A stretch of 64,000 bases of DNA, from positions 186,001 through 250,000 of the forward strand of contig JAYRLC010000002.1 of NCBI GenBank assembly GCA_041905405.1, written 5' to 3'. The DNA is from RAM1 sp041905405 (GTDB lineage: Bacteria; Pseudomonadota; Gammaproteobacteria; Burkholderiales; Burkholderiaceae_C). The notes beneath the pieces were generated by a model. That model was not told where the DNA came from. It saw only the letters and a list, made by a program, of their open reading frames with translations, and searched no databases. Made by a program: the position numbers and the translations under genes. Below are positions 34,460 to 43,821 of the stretch, piece after piece (within the stretch, counting starts at the first letter, position 1; each line of letters starts with the position of its first letter).

Positions 34460-36802
34460 TCAGTCGTAGTTGCTGAAGCGGCTGGGCGTGGTGACCTGCT
34501 CATGCAGGTACTGGTAACGGGGGATATTGTCCTTCAGCGTCTGAAGGGCGTTGGAGCCCAGTCGCGTGAAGCCGCGGAACTCCAGCTGGAACAGGATGCG
34601 CTTGTTGGACGACGAGGTGCTGCTTTGCAGCCGCTCCACCACGATGCGGCCCACCCAGCAGCAGCCGTCGTATTCGAACCCAATCACCGAATCGACCAGC
34701 TTTCGGTCCTGCAGGCTGAAGTTCAGGCGGCCCACGCTGTACCAGCGGCCGCCGCCCTCGGACTTTTTGCCCACGTCGCCGATGGGCCACTGCCAGCCCA
34801 CGTCGATCTGCTCGCTCAGGCCCCGTTGCAGACGGTACGCGGCGCTGACGACGCGGTAGCTGCCCGGGCTGTAGCGCCCGCCGATGGTGGAGCGGATCGA
34901 ACGGCGCGTCTTGGGGTTGTATTGCACCGTGGAATCAAAGGCCCATTTCGGATCCCAGTTCACGGACGCGCCCAGCAGCACGTCGCTCAGCCGCTCGCTC
35001 ACGGGCGTGCCGCCGGGCAGCGTGACGAGCTGGTCCTTGAAGCGCAGGCGCTGGGCGACGCCGAAGCGCGCGGCCTCGGCCCCCGTCGCCGGGTCCAGCA
35101 GGCGCGTGGTGGCGCCCAGCGTGAGCAGGTTGTTGTCGGAGATGCGGTCGTGGCCGCCGAACGCGTTCTCGGTGTAGATGGTCGCGAAGTTGAAGTCGTT
35201 GGACGCCGAGTCGTAGTTGGGCAGCAGGCTCTGGTCGCGGTAGGGCGTGTACACGTAGAACGCGCGTGGCTCCAGCGTCTGGCGGAAGCTGCGGCCGAAG
35301 TAGCTGGCGTCGCGCTCGAAGATCAGCCCGCTGTCCAGGCTGAAGGTGGGCAGCGTGCGGCTGGCGTTGTCGCGTCCGTTGGCCAGCAGGCCGTCGAACT
35401 GGTAGCTCGTGCTGTGCAGCTGCACCTTGGGCGTGAAGAACCAGCCCGGCGCAAGCCAGGGGCGGCTGAGCTGCGCCATCGCATAGCTGCGCTGGGCATT
35501 GGGCTGCAGCGTGAGCGCGCGCACGGACTTGAACTGCGTGTAGTCGGTCTCCACCGACACGTCCATGCCGCCGGGCAGGTCGGTGTTGGCGTAGCGGCCC
35601 ACGATCTGCGGCGCCCGGTCGTAGGGCGGCACGATGGGCGAGCCCACGTCCTGCAGCGTCTGCCAGGTCAGCGAGCGCGCCATGAACGAGAAACGGCCCG
35701 CACCCCAGTGCACCTGCGCGTCGTTGGCCAGCAGCCGCTGCGTGAGCGAGCTGCCGCCGCGCGAGAAATCACGCCAGTAGTTGTCGTCGCTCACGCGGTT
35801 CAGGTTCAGGCTCAGGCCCAGCGGGTTGCCCACGCCCGTTCGCAGCAGGCCGTCATGGGTCAGCGCATAGCCCCAGCGGTCGCGCCCGCGCAGGTTGTCC
35901 CCGGGCATGTAGTTGCCGCGCAGCTTGCCGCGGTAGTCGTTCTCCAGGTAGCGGAACTCGCCACCCAGGTCCACGCCGCGCTTGGTCATGATGGACGGGT
36001 AGAACGTCGCGTCGCGGTTGGGCGCGATGTTCCAGTAGTACGGCACGGTCAGCTCCACGCCGTTGAGGTTGTCCAGCCCGATCGTGGGCGGCAGGAAGCC
36101 GGACTTGCGCTTGTCCGACAGCGGAAAGCTCAGCGACGGGATGGGCAGGATGGGCACGCCCATGAACTGCAGCGACGCGCCTTCGGCCTGGCCAACTTCT
36201 TCCTCGTTGTCGATGCGGATGCTGGCCGCCTTGAGCTGCCACGCAGGCGTCCAGTCGGGGCTGCCGTCGCGCTGGCACGTGGTGTAGGTCGCGTTGCGGA
36301 TGACGGCCCGCTTGTCGTCCAGGAAATCCACACGCTCGGCCTGGCCGTAGGCGTCGTTTTTCAGGAAGCGGTAGCGCGGCTCGTTGAAGAAGCCTTCAAA
36401 CGCGTCGACCTTCAGCTCCAGCAGCGGGCCTTCAAAGGTATTGCCCGCCCGGTTGATGCGCACGTTCCCCCGCGCCTTAGCCAGGTCGTCGGGCTGGTAG
36501 TACTCCAGCCGGTCGGCGCGGATCACCATGTCGCCGCGCCGCAGCTCGGCGTTGCCCTGGATCACGGTTTCCAGGTCGGTGCGGCCGGACAGCTGGTCGC
36601 CCGACACATAGGTGGGCAGTCCCTGGCGCGTGGCCTCGGGGATGTCTTCGCGCAGCGTGGCGCTGGGTTTGAGCTTCAGCGGATCGGCCGGGGCCTGCGC
36701 CCGCGCGGCCGCCGGGTGCAGCAACGCGCAAGCCACCAGCGCCACGGGCGTCAGGGCAAAGCGGGAACGGGATGATGCTGCGGAATTGCGGCGGGACTGC
36801 AT
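34460..36802 (-). CDS. lptD: LPS-assembly outer-membrane protein LptD
   Basis: This 780-residue LptD inserts lipopolysaccharide into the outer leaflet of the outer membrane with LptE. It has a signal peptide (about 1-35), an LptA-like jellyroll domain (about 50-170, GNAELRRGDMVIRADRLEYY) and a large C-terminal beta-barrel. Conserved disulfide cysteines are visible (TTCQRDGS near residue 180 and the GCCW pair near 720). It heads the lptD-surA-rsmA operon and is divergent from amgK with 18 bases between the starts. Confidence 0.96.
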   Translation of the reverse strand: MQSRRNSAASSRSRFALTPVALVACALLHPAAARAQAPADPLKLKPSATLREDIPEATRQGLPTYVSGDQLSGRTDLETVIQGNAELRRGDMVIRADRLEYYQPDDLAKARGNVRINRAGNTFEGPLLELKVDAFEGFFNEPRYRFLKNDAYGQAERVDFLDDKRAVIRNATYTTCQRDGSPDWTPAWQLKAASIRIDNEEEVGQAEGASLQFMGVPILPIPSLSFPLSDKRKSGFLPPTIGLDNLNGVELTVPYYWNIAPNRDATFYPSIMTKRGVDLGGEFRYLENDYRGKLRGNYMPGDNLRGRDRWGYALTHDGLLRTGVGNPLGLSLNLNRVSDDNYWRDFSRGGSSLTQRLLANDAQVHWGAGRFSFMARSLTWQTLQDVGSPIVPPYDRAPQIVGRYANTDLPGGMDVSVETDYTQFKSVRALTLQPNAQRSYAMAQLSRPWLAPGWFFTPKVQLHSTSYQFDGLLANGRDNASRTLPTFSLDSGLIFERDASYFGRSFRQTLEPRAFYVYTPYRDQSLLPNYDSASNDFNFATIYTENAFGGHDRISDNNLLTLGATTRLLDPATGAEAARFGVAQRLRFKDQLVTLPGGTPVSERLSDVLLGASVNWDPKWAFDSTVQYNPKTRRSIRSTIGGRYSPGSYRVVSAAYRLQRGLSEQIDVGWQWPIGDVGKKSEGGGRWYSVGRLNFSLQDRKLVDSVIGFEYDGCCWVGRIVVERLQSSTSSSNKRILFQLEFRGFTRLGSNALQTLKDNIPRYQYLHEQVTTPSRFSNYD

Positions 36803-36820
36803 TTGTAGAATCGATTATCC

Positions 36821-37909
36821 ATGAGCCTTCCCTCTGAATCCCCCCCCGCCCCGCCCGCCGTTACCTGGGCCGATCCGGCGCGCCAGGCCGCATTCGACCG
36901 CTGGCTGCAGGGCATTGCCGCCGCCCAGGGCCTGCTGCCCGCGACGCTGCGCCCTGCCTCCGCGGACGCCAGCTTCCGGCGCTACCTGCGCGTGGACCTG
37001 CAAGGCGGCGGCAGCCGCATCATCATGGACGCCCCGCCGGACAAGGAAGACTGCAAACCCTTCGTCAAGGTTGCGGACCTGATGCAGGCCGCCGGCCTGC
37101 ACGTGCCGCGCATCCTGGCCTGGGACGAGCCGCAGGGCTTCATGCTGCTGCAGGACGTGGGCACGCAGACCATGATCGAGGTGCTGGACCGCGCCAATCC
37201 CGCGGCCAACCTGCCGCTGTACCAGCAGGCGATCGACGCGCTGGTAGGCTGGCAGGCCGCATCCAGACCCGGCGTGCTGCCGCCGTATGACGAGGCGCTG
37301 CTGCAGCGCGAGCTGTCGCTGTTCCCCGACTGGTACCTGGCAAAACACCGTGGCATTGCGCTGGATGGCAAGCTGCGCGAGACGCTGGACGCGCAGTTCA
37401 GGCTGATCGTGGCGCACAACCTGGCGCAGCCGGCGGTGTACGTGCACCGCGACTTCATGCCGCGCAACCTGATGCTGCCCACCGATCCCGGTGAAACCCG
37501 GCTGGCGGTGCTGGACTTTCAGGACGCGGTGTACGGCCCCATCACCTACGACATCGCCAGCCTTATGCGCGATGCCTTCCTGAGCTGGGAAGAAGACTTC
37601 GTGCTGGACGTGACGGTGCGCTACTGGCAGGCCGCCCGCAAGGCCGGCCTGCCGGTGCCGGACGACTTCGGCGAATTCTTCCGCGCGGTGGAATGGATGG
37701 GCCTGCAGCGCCACCTGAAGGTCGCGGGTATCTTCGCGCGGCTGACGCTGCGCGACGGCAAGCCCAAATACCTGGCCGATGCGCCCCGTTTCATGGCCTA
37801 CATCCGCGCCACGGCGGGCCGCTACCGCGAGCTGGCGCCGCTGCTGCGCGTGGTGGACGAGGTGGAAGGCACGCAGGCGCCGACGGGCTTCGCGTTCGGC
37901 CGCGTCTGA
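36821..37909 (+). CDS. amgK: N-acetylmuramate/N-acetylglucosamine kinase-type phosphotransferase
   Basis: This 362-residue aminoglycoside-phosphotransferase-fold kinase has the catalytic VYVHRDFMPRNLML and the metal-binding LDFQDAVYGPITYD. In Pseudomonas, AmgK (next to lptD and murU) phosphorylates MurNAc at the anomeric position in cell-wall recycling. Here amgK keeps its place next to lptD while murU lies at 15223. TAGAAT at 36806-36811 ends 9 bases before the ATG, suggesting a very short leader. It is followed by rsmE after 13 bases. Confidence 0.85.
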   Translation: MSLPSESPPAPPAVTWADPARQAAFDRWLQGIAAAQGLLPATLRPASADASFRRYLRVDLQGGGSRIIMDAPPDKEDCKPFVKVADLMQAAGLHVPRILAWDEPQGFMLLQDVGTQTMIEVLDRANPAANLPLYQQAIDALVGWQAASRPGVLPPYDEALLQRELSLFPDWYLAKHRGIALDGKLRETLDAQFRLIVAHNLAQPAVYVHRDFMPRNLMLPTDPGETRLAVLDFQDAVYGPITYDIASLMRDAFLSWEEDFVLDVTVRYWQAARKAGLPVPDDFGEFFRAVEWMGLQRHLKVAGIFARLTLRDGKPKYLADAPRFMAYIRATAGRYRELAPLLRVVDEVEGTQAPTGFAFGRV

Positions 37910-37922
37910 GCAACCCGTCGCC

Positions 37923-38633
37923 ATGCCGCGCTTTCACTGCCCCGTGCCGCTGGCCAGCGGCGACGTGTTGGACCTGCCGCCCGGCGCGGCGCGCCACGTG
38001 CAGGTGCTGCGCCTGCAGCCGGGCGCCGTGGTGACGCTTTTCAACGGCGAGGGCGGCGAATACGAGGCGACGGTGGAACACATGGGCCGCAGCGACGTGC
38101 GCATACGCGTGGGAACGCACCATGCCATCGAGCGCGAGGCGCGGCGCGCCTCGCACCTGGTCGTGGGCATGCCAGCCAACGAGCGCATGGACTGGCTGGT
38201 GGAAAAGGCGACCGAACTCGGCGTCGCCAGCATCCAGCCCGTGCTCGCCGAGCGCAGCGTCTTGCGGCTCAAGGGCGAGCGCGCCGACAAAAAGCGCGAC
38301 CACTGGCAGGGCATCGCGGTAGCCGCCTGCGAGCAGTGCGGACGCAACCAGATTCCGGTCGTACGGGACGTTCTACCGATGGAGCAGGCCCTTCGACAAG
38401 CTCAGGGCGAACGGCTTGTCCTGTCGCTCGCCCCGGGCGCCAGGTCCTGGGCGACGGCAGTCGGCGGCGCCGGCCCCGTCACGCTACTGTCCGGCCCCGA
38501 GGGCGGCCTGAGCCCCGCCGAAGAGCAGGGCGCGCTGGCGGCGGGCTTCACTCCCGTCACGCTAGGCCCCCGCGTGCTACGCGCCGAAACCGCGCCGCTG
38601 GCCGTGCTGGCCGCTCTTACACTGGCCGCATGA
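37923..38633 (+). CDS. rsmE: 16S rRNA m3U1498 methyltransferase
   Basis: This 236-residue SPOUT-family enzyme methylates U1498 of 16S rRNA. It has an N-terminal PUA-like domain, the NERMDWLVEKATELGV motif and the knotted C-terminal LLSGPEGGLSPAE and LGPRVLRAETAPLAVLA. Between residues about 156 and 164 lies LRQAQGERL, the translation of a known intergenic palindromic repeat inserted in frame (38389-38414). The insertion falls in a surface-loop region before the SPOUT knot, so the enzyme is probably active. The stop overlaps the MFS start by ATGA. Confidence 0.94.
   Translation: MPRFHCPVPLASGDVLDLPPGAARHVQVLRLQPGAVVTLFNGEGGEYEATVEHMGRSDVRIRVGTHHAIEREARRASHLVVGMPANERMDWLVEKATELGVASIQPVLAERSVLRLKGERADKKRDHWQGIAVAACEQCGRNQIPVVRDVLPMEQALRQAQGERLVLSLAPGARSWATAVGGAGPVTLLSGPEGGLSPAEEQGALAAGFTPVTLGPRVLRAETAPLAVLAALTLAA
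38389..38414. repeat. Dispersed palindromic repeat inside rsmE
   Basis: CCCTTCGACAAGCTCAGGGC followed by GAACGG is the core of a short repeat common in proteobacterial genomes, normally intergenic. Its inverted arms are CCCT and AGGG around TTCGACAAGCTC. Here it is translated as part of RsmE without breaking the frame. Confidence 0.7.
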
Positions 38634-39829
38634 ACCGCAACCTCGGCCTGCTCGCCCTCTGCCAGGGCCTGTTCCTCACCAACAACGTCACCTTCATCGC
38701 CATCAACGGCCTGGTCGGGCTGGCGCTGGCGCCGCTGGGGTGGATGGCGACGCTGCCCGTGATGGGCTATGTGGTGGGCGGCGCGCTGTCCACCGGCATG
38801 GTGGCGCGCACGCAGTCGCGCTACGGGCGCAAGGTGTCGTTCCAGCTCGGGCTGGTGGTGGCCTTTCTGTCGGCGCTGCTGTGCCTGTATGCGGCCGTCA
38901 CCCGGAATTTCTGGCTGCTGTGCGCGGCCACGGTCATTGCGGGCTACTACAACGCCAACGCCGGGTTGTACCGTTTTGCCGCGGCCGAGCTGGCCGGCCC
39001 CGGCGGCCACGAAAAGGCCGTCTCCTTTGTCATGGCCGGCGGGCTGCTGGGCGCGATCATCGGTCCCAACCTGGCGGCGCGCACGCGCAACCTGTTCGAC
39101 GTGCCGTTCGCGGGCGCGTACCTTGCGCTGTCGGTGGTGGCGCTGCTGGGCATGCTGGCGCTGGCCTTCATCAGCTTTCCGCCATTGCCGCCCAAAAAGA
39201 CGGGGCTTCAGGGCCGGCCGCTGGCGCAGATCCTGAAGCAGCCGGTGTTCATCGTCGCGGCGCTCACGGGCGCCCTGGGTTTCGGCGTCATGAACCTGCT
39301 GATGGCGGCCACGCCGATCGCGATGCAGATGTGCGGCCTGCCGTTCTCCGACGCGGCGCTGGTGCTCGAATGGCACGTGATCGGCATGTTCGCTCCGGGC
39401 TTTTTCACGGGGCACCTGATCAAGCGTTTCGGCACGCTGCCCGTCATGGGCACAGGGCTGGTGCTGTACGGGGGCTGCATCGCGGTGGCGCTGTCGGGCG
39501 TGGACCTGCACCAGTTCCTGGTGGCGCTGTTCCTGCTGGGGCTGGGCTGGAATTTCGTGTTCACGGGCAGCACGACGCTGTCACTGGGTGCCTATACGCC
39601 CGAGGAAAAAGACCGTGCGCAGGGCGCGTTAAATTTCTTCGTGTTCGCGACGCTGGCGCTGAGCTCGTTCGCGTCGGGCGTGCTGGTCACCACCAGCGGC
39701 TGGACGCTGCTGAACTGGGGGTCGGTGCCGCTGGTGGCGGTGATGGCCGGCGCGTTGCTGTGGCTGGCCGCCGTCAACCGGCGACAGGCTGCTGCGGCTG
39801 CGGATAGCGCGCGTCCAGCCAGCCCTTGA
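38630..39829 (+). CDS. MFS transporter
   Basis: This 399-residue major-facilitator protein has 12 predicted helices and the loop 2-3 signature as SRYGRKVSF. The start overlaps the rsmE stop by ATGA, and its last 56 bases overlap the convergent hydrolase gene. The RsmE linkage is probably positional only. The substrate is unknown; a drug or metabolite exporter is a reasonable guess from its similarity to small-molecule permeases. Confidence 0.88.
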   Translation: MNRNLGLLALCQGLFLTNNVTFIAINGLVGLALAPLGWMATLPVMGYVVGGALSTGMVARTQSRYGRKVSFQLGLVVAFLSALLCLYAAVTRNFWLLCAATVIAGYYNANAGLYRFAAAELAGPGGHEKAVSFVMAGGLLGAIIGPNLAARTRNLFDVPFAGAYLALSVVALLGMLALAFISFPPLPPKKTGLQGRPLAQILKQPVFIVAALTGALGFGVMNLLMAATPIAMQMCGLPFSDAALVLEWHVIGMFAPGFFTGHLIKRFGTLPVMGTGLVLYGGCIAVALSGVDLHQFLVALFLLGLGWNFVFTGSTTLSLGAYTPEEKDRAQGALNFFVFATLALSSFASGVLVTTSGWTLLNWGSVPLVAVMAGALLWLAAVNRRQAAAAADSARPASP

Positions 39830-40640
39830 GCACGCCGAACACCCGCTCGCGGTCGGTTTCGTTGAAGAGCTCGTGGTAGAGCCCTTCGAAACAGTGCGAC
39901 GTCACCACGGCCTTGGGCGCCGCGGCGGCGAACGCCCGTGAACCCGCGGGGTTGACCAGCCGGTCGGCGCCCGCGTACATCAGCAGCGTGGGCACGGTCC
40001 ATTGCGCGGCGCGCGCCACGACGGCCGGGCCGCCGTCGGCGATGAATTTCGCCAGGCGCCCCGAGATGCGGTCATGCACCAGCGGGTCGGCGCGGTACGC
40101 GGCGACCACGGCCGGGTCGTGCGAGATGTAGCCCGCGTCCAGCCCGTTGCCCAGCGTCAGGTTGGGCGCCAACCGGGGCACGACCGCCAGCAGCAGCTTC
40201 TGCACCGCATTCAGGCCCGGGTCCAGCGCGGGTGACGACAGCACCAGCGCATCCACCGCGCGGGGCTTGTGCGCCACGAAGCGCGCCGCCACCAGCCCGC
40301 CCATGCTGTGGCCCAGCAGGACCAGCGGCACGCCGTCGGGCAGGCGCAGGCGCGTGGCATCCACCAGGTCGGCCAGGTCCACCAGCAGGCGGTCGTCGCT
40401 GGGCAGCGCGCCGCGCTTGCCGCCCGATTCGCCGTGGCCGTACTGGTCGTAGCCGCGCACCGAAAAGCCCCATGCGTTCAGGCGCCGCGCGACATGGTCG
40501 TAGCGGCCCGCATGCTCGCCCAGGCCATGCACCAGCACCACGCCGCCGCGCGGCCGCACGCCCTCGGGCAACGGCCATTCCTGCAGCGCGATGTTGTCGC
40601 CGTCGCTGGCGGTAAAGGTGGACAGCGTGGAATCCGTCAT
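39774..40640 (-). CDS. Alpha/beta hydrolase (monoacylglycerol-lipase-like)
   Basis: This 288-residue serine hydrolase has the oxyanion motif VLVHGLGEHAGRY, GYDQYGHGESGGKRG, the nucleophile elbow LLGHSMGGL, the acid in MYAGADRLVNP and the catalytic histidine in GLYHELFNE. These match the lysophospholipase/monoglyceride-lipase group. It overlaps the MFS gene by 56 bases at the 3' ends and follows the M20 peptidase gene by 9 bases on the same strand. Confidence 0.9.
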   Translation of the reverse strand: MTDSTLSTFTASDGDNIALQEWPLPEGVRPRGGVVLVHGLGEHAGRYDHVARRLNAWGFSVRGYDQYGHGESGGKRGALPSDDRLLVDLADLVDATRLRLPDGVPLVLLGHSMGGLVAARFVAHKPRAVDALVLSSPALDPGLNAVQKLLLAVVPRLAPNLTLGNGLDAGYISHDPAVVAAYRADPLVHDRISGRLAKFIADGGPAVVARAAQWTVPTLLMYAGADRLVNPAGSRAFAAAAPKAVVTSHCFEGLYHELFNETDRERVFGVLKGWLDARYPQPQQPVAG

Positions 40641-40649
40641 TCCCGAAAG

Positions 40650-42125
40650 TCAGGCCGGCAGCGACGCCATCACCTGCGCCACCGCTGCCGTGAGCTTCTT
40701 GGCATAGGGCACGTGCAGGAACTCGTTGGGGCCGTGCGCGTTGCTCTTGGGGCCCAGCACGCCGCAGACCATCATCTGCGCCTTGGGGAAGCCCTCGCTC
40801 AGCATGTTCATGAGCGGGATGGTGCCGCCCTGGCCGATGTAGCCCACACCCGCGCCGAAGTGCGCCTGGCTGGCGTCGTTCAGCGCACGCTCGAACCACG
40901 GCGCGGTGTCGGGTGCGTTCCAGCCGGTGGCGCCGCCGTTGCTCTCGAAGGTTACGCGCGCCTGGTAGGGTGCGTTGTCTTCCAGCAGGGCTTTCATTTC
41001 GGCCACGGCAGTGGCCGCGTCGACCAGCGGCGGCAAGCGCAGGCTCAGCTTGAAAGCGGTGTAGGGGCGCAGCACGTTGCCCGCGTCCTTCAGCGCCGGG
41101 AAACCCTCGGCGCCCGTCACGCTCAACGTGGGGATCCAGGTGCGGTTGATCAGCGCCTGCACCGGGTCGGTCGTGGTGGGCAGCGCGAATTGCGTGGAGC
41201 CGCCGCAGTCGTAGTGCGCCCAGGGGAAGCGCCTGTACACCTCGTCGCCCAGGATGGCGGCGGTGGCTTTGGCCTGCGACAGCCGCTCGGCGGGCACCTC
41301 GCAGTGGAAGCTGGCGGGCAGCAGGCGGCCGGTCTTGCTGTCTTCCAGCCGGTCCAGCACCTGGCGCATGATGCGAAAGCTGCTGGGCACCAGGCCCGAC
41401 GCGTCACCGGAGTGCACGCCCTCGGTCAGCACTTCGACCTTCAGCGTGCCACTGGCCATGCCGCGCAGGCTGGTGGTGAGCCACAGCTGGTCGTAGTTGC
41501 CGGCGCCCGAGTCCAGGCAGATCACCAGCGCCACATCGCCCAGGCGCGGACGCAATGCATCCACATAGGGCAGCAGGTCGTAGCTGCCGGATTCTTCACA
41601 CGTTTCGACGATACCGACGATGCGCGGGTGCGGCACTTTTTGCGCCTTCAGGGCCTGAACCGCCGCGATGCTTGCGTACACCGCATAGCCGTCGTCGGCG
41701 CCGCCGCGGCCGAAAAGCTTGCCGTCCTCGTACTTGGGCGTCCACGGGCCCAGGTCGTTGCGCCAGCCGGTGAACTCGGGCTGCTTGTCCATGTGGCCGT
41801 ACATCAGGACGGTCTGGCTCGATTGCGCCTTGGTCGCGGGAATGTCGAAGAACAGCACCGGCGTGCGGCCCGGCAGGCGGATGATTTCGAGCGACAGGCC
41901 TTCGACCTTCTGCGCCTCGACCCACTGCGCGGCATTGCGCAGCACGGTGTCGATATAGCCGTTGGCGGCCCAGTCCTTGTCGAAGCCGGGGGACTTGGCG
42001 GGGATCTGGATGTAGTCGGTCAGTTGCCTGACGATGTCGTTGTCCCACTGGCTTGTGGCATGGGACAGGGCGGCCGCGGCGTCCAGGGTGCCTTCGGGCA
42101 TTTCGCGGTGCAGGGGTGCGTTCAT
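40650..42125 (-). CDS. M20-family metallopeptidase (dipeptidase-like)
   Basis: This 491-residue zinc peptidase or deacylase has VLMYGHMDKQPEF (zinc His and catalytic Asp), FGRGGADDGYA (bridging Asp), VETCEESGSYDL (catalytic Glu) and the lid-domain EVLTEGVHSGDASG. The closest known type is the carnosinase/ArgE-like M20 group. It is probably co-transcribed with the downstream alpha/beta hydrolase. The substrate is unknown. Confidence 0.92.
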   Translation of the reverse strand: MNAPLHREMPEGTLDAAAALSHATSQWDNDIVRQLTDYIQIPAKSPGFDKDWAANGYIDTVLRNAAQWVEAQKVEGLSLEIIRLPGRTPVLFFDIPATKAQSSQTVLMYGHMDKQPEFTGWRNDLGPWTPKYEDGKLFGRGGADDGYAVYASIAAVQALKAQKVPHPRIVGIVETCEESGSYDLLPYVDALRPRLGDVALVICLDSGAGNYDQLWLTTSLRGMASGTLKVEVLTEGVHSGDASGLVPSSFRIMRQVLDRLEDSKTGRLLPASFHCEVPAERLSQAKATAAILGDEVYRRFPWAHYDCGGSTQFALPTTTDPVQALINRTWIPTLSVTGAEGFPALKDAGNVLRPYTAFKLSLRLPPLVDAATAVAEMKALLEDNAPYQARVTFESNGGATGWNAPDTAPWFERALNDASQAHFGAGVGYIGQGGTIPLMNMLSEGFPKAQMMVCGVLGPKSNAHGPNEFLHVPYAKKLTAAVAQVMASLPA

Positions 42126-42228
42126 GGGGGTTCCTGGCGGGTGTTCGAAGTTGTCAGCAGGTCAATCCAACACTCTACGCCGCCAGCGCGCCGCGCGCTA
42201 GAGTGAGGAATTACCAAGGAGACAGGAC

Positions 42229-43032
42229 ATGTCAGCATCGCAGCGCGTCCGCTCGGGGATCGGTGGCTGGACCTACGAGCCTTGGCGCGACAACTTCTAC
42301 CCCAAGGGCCTGGCCCACAGCAAGGAGCTTGGCTACGCCAGCCAGCAGCTCACGGCCATCGAGGTCAATGGAACGTACTACAGCACTTTCAAGCCACCGA
42401 CGTTTGCCAAGTGGCGCGACGAGACGCCCGACGACTTTGTCTTCAGCCTCAAGGCCAACCGCTTCGCCACCAACCGCAAGGTGCTGGCCGACGCCGGCCC
42501 GTCGATCGAACGCTTCATCGACAGCGGCGTGGCCGAGCTGGGCGCCAAGCTCGGCCCCATCGTCTGGCAGTTCATGCCAACCAAGCTGTTCGACCCTGAC
42601 GACTTCGAGGCCTTCCTGCAACTGCTGCCGGCCGACGCCGGCGGCGTGAAGCTGCGCCACGCGCTGGACGTGCGGCACCCCAGCTTCATGACGCCCGAGT
42701 ATCTGGCACTTGCACGAAAGTACCAATGCGCCACGGTTTTTACCGACAGTGACGATTACCCGAGCTTTGCCGACGTGACCGGCCCCTTCGTCTATGCACG
42801 GCTGATGCGCACGGAGTCGAAGCACGCCACCGGCTATCCGCCCAAAGCAATCAAGCGGTGGGCCAAAGCCGCGCAGGTCTGGGCCCAGGGCGGCGAGCCC
42901 GACGACGTGCCGTTACTGGAGACCGGCCCGAAGAAAAAGGCCAAGGCGCGGGACGTCTTCATGTTCTTCATCAGCGGCGCAAAGGAACGGGCGCCCGCGG
43001 CGGCAATGGCCCTGATCGCGCAATTGAAATAG
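42229..43032 (+). CDS. DUF72-domain protein
   Basis: This 267-residue TIM-barrel-like DUF72 protein begins with the family signature RSGIGGWTYEPWRDNFYP and contains EVNGTYYSTFKPPTF and LRHALDVRHPSF. The family is widespread, is often called YecE-like, and has no proven reaction. An AAGGAGACAGG Shine-Dalgarno precedes the ATG, and TAGAGT about 25 bases upstream may be a -10 element. It is followed by a GST gene. Confidence 0.92.
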   Translation: MSASQRVRSGIGGWTYEPWRDNFYPKGLAHSKELGYASQQLTAIEVNGTYYSTFKPPTFAKWRDETPDDFVFSLKANRFATNRKVLADAGPSIERFIDSGVAELGAKLGPIVWQFMPTKLFDPDDFEAFLQLLPADAGGVKLRHALDVRHPSFMTPEYLALARKYQCATVFTDSDDYPSFADVTGPFVYARLMRTESKHATGYPPKAIKRWAKAAQVWAQGGEPDDVPLLETGPKKKAKARDVFMFFISGAKERAPAAAMALIAQLK

Positions 43033-43075
43033 GCCCTGCCTATATTGAGCGACCTCCAACGAAAGACCCGCGCCA

Positions 43076-43780
43076 ATGCCCAACCTCTCGACGTTCCAGA
43101 TCACCAAGAAGTGGCCCGCCGCCCACCCGGACCGCATCCAGCTGTATTCGCTGCCCACGCCCAACGGCGTGAAGGCATCCATCATGCTGGAGGAGACCAG
43201 CCTGCCGTACGAGCCGCACCTGGTGCGCTTTGACACCAACGACCAGATGTCGGCGGAGTTTCTGTCCCTGAACCCGAACAACAAGATCCCTGCGATCCTG
43301 GACCCCAACGGCCCCAACGGAAAGCCGTTTGCGCTGTTCGAATCGGGCGCGATCCTGGTCTACCTGGCCGACAAGTCGGGCAAGTTTCTGCCGAATGACG
43401 TGGCGGGCAAGTACGAAACGCTGCAGTGGCTCATGTTCCAGATGGGCGGCATCGGGCCGATGTTCGGCCAGCTCGGCTTCTTCCATAAATTCGCCGGCAA
43501 GGACTACGAGGACAAGCGCCCGCGTGACCGCTACGTGGCCGAGTCCAAACGCCTGCTGGGCGTGCTGGACCAGCGCCTGGCCGGGCGCGACTGGGTCATG
43601 GGCACGCAGTACACCATTGCCGACATTGCGATCTTTCCGTGGGTGCGCAACCTGGTGGGCTTCTATGGCGCGGGCGAGCTGGTGGGCTACGACGGCTTTC
43701 CCAACGTGCAACGCGTGGTGAAGGCGTTCACCGAGCGGCCTGCCGTGGCGCGCGGACTGGAGATTCCGGCACGCGGCTGA
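43076..43780 (+). CDS. Glutathione S-transferase family protein (YfcG-like)
   Basis: This 234-residue protein has the thioredoxin-fold N-terminus RIQLYSLPTPNGVKASIMLE, the glutathione-binding NPNNKIPAI with LFESGAILVYLADK, and the C-terminal MFGQLGFFHKFAG with YTIADIAIFPWV. These resemble the nu-class YfcG/YghU disulfide-bond oxidoreductases, which act on glutathione disulfides rather than conjugating drugs. It lies 43 bases after the DUF72 gene. Confidence 0.92.
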   Translation: MPNLSTFQITKKWPAAHPDRIQLYSLPTPNGVKASIMLEETSLPYEPHLVRFDTNDQMSAEFLSLNPNNKIPAILDPNGPNGKPFALFESGAILVYLADKSGKFLPNDVAGKYETLQWLMFQMGGIGPMFGQLGFFHKFAGKDYEDKRPRDRYVAESKRLLGVLDQRLAGRDWVMGTQYTIADIAIFPWVRNLVGFYGAGELVGYDGFPNVQRVVKAFTERPAVARGLEIPARG

Positions 43781-43821
43781 AACCGCCCCACGGAACGGCG
43801 GGGCGTGCCTAGAATCATCTG

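Noticed and set aside
40269..42206. A 645-codon plus-strand open frame opposite the hydrolase and M20 peptidase genes
   Set aside because: Both minus-strand genes have complete catalytic motifs; the opposite frame has only shadow-type composition.
43781..43821. A manganese riboswitch before the TerC-family gene
   Set aside because: Only 41 bases separate the genes, too short for a yybP-ykoY-type riboswitch, and no such structure is visible.
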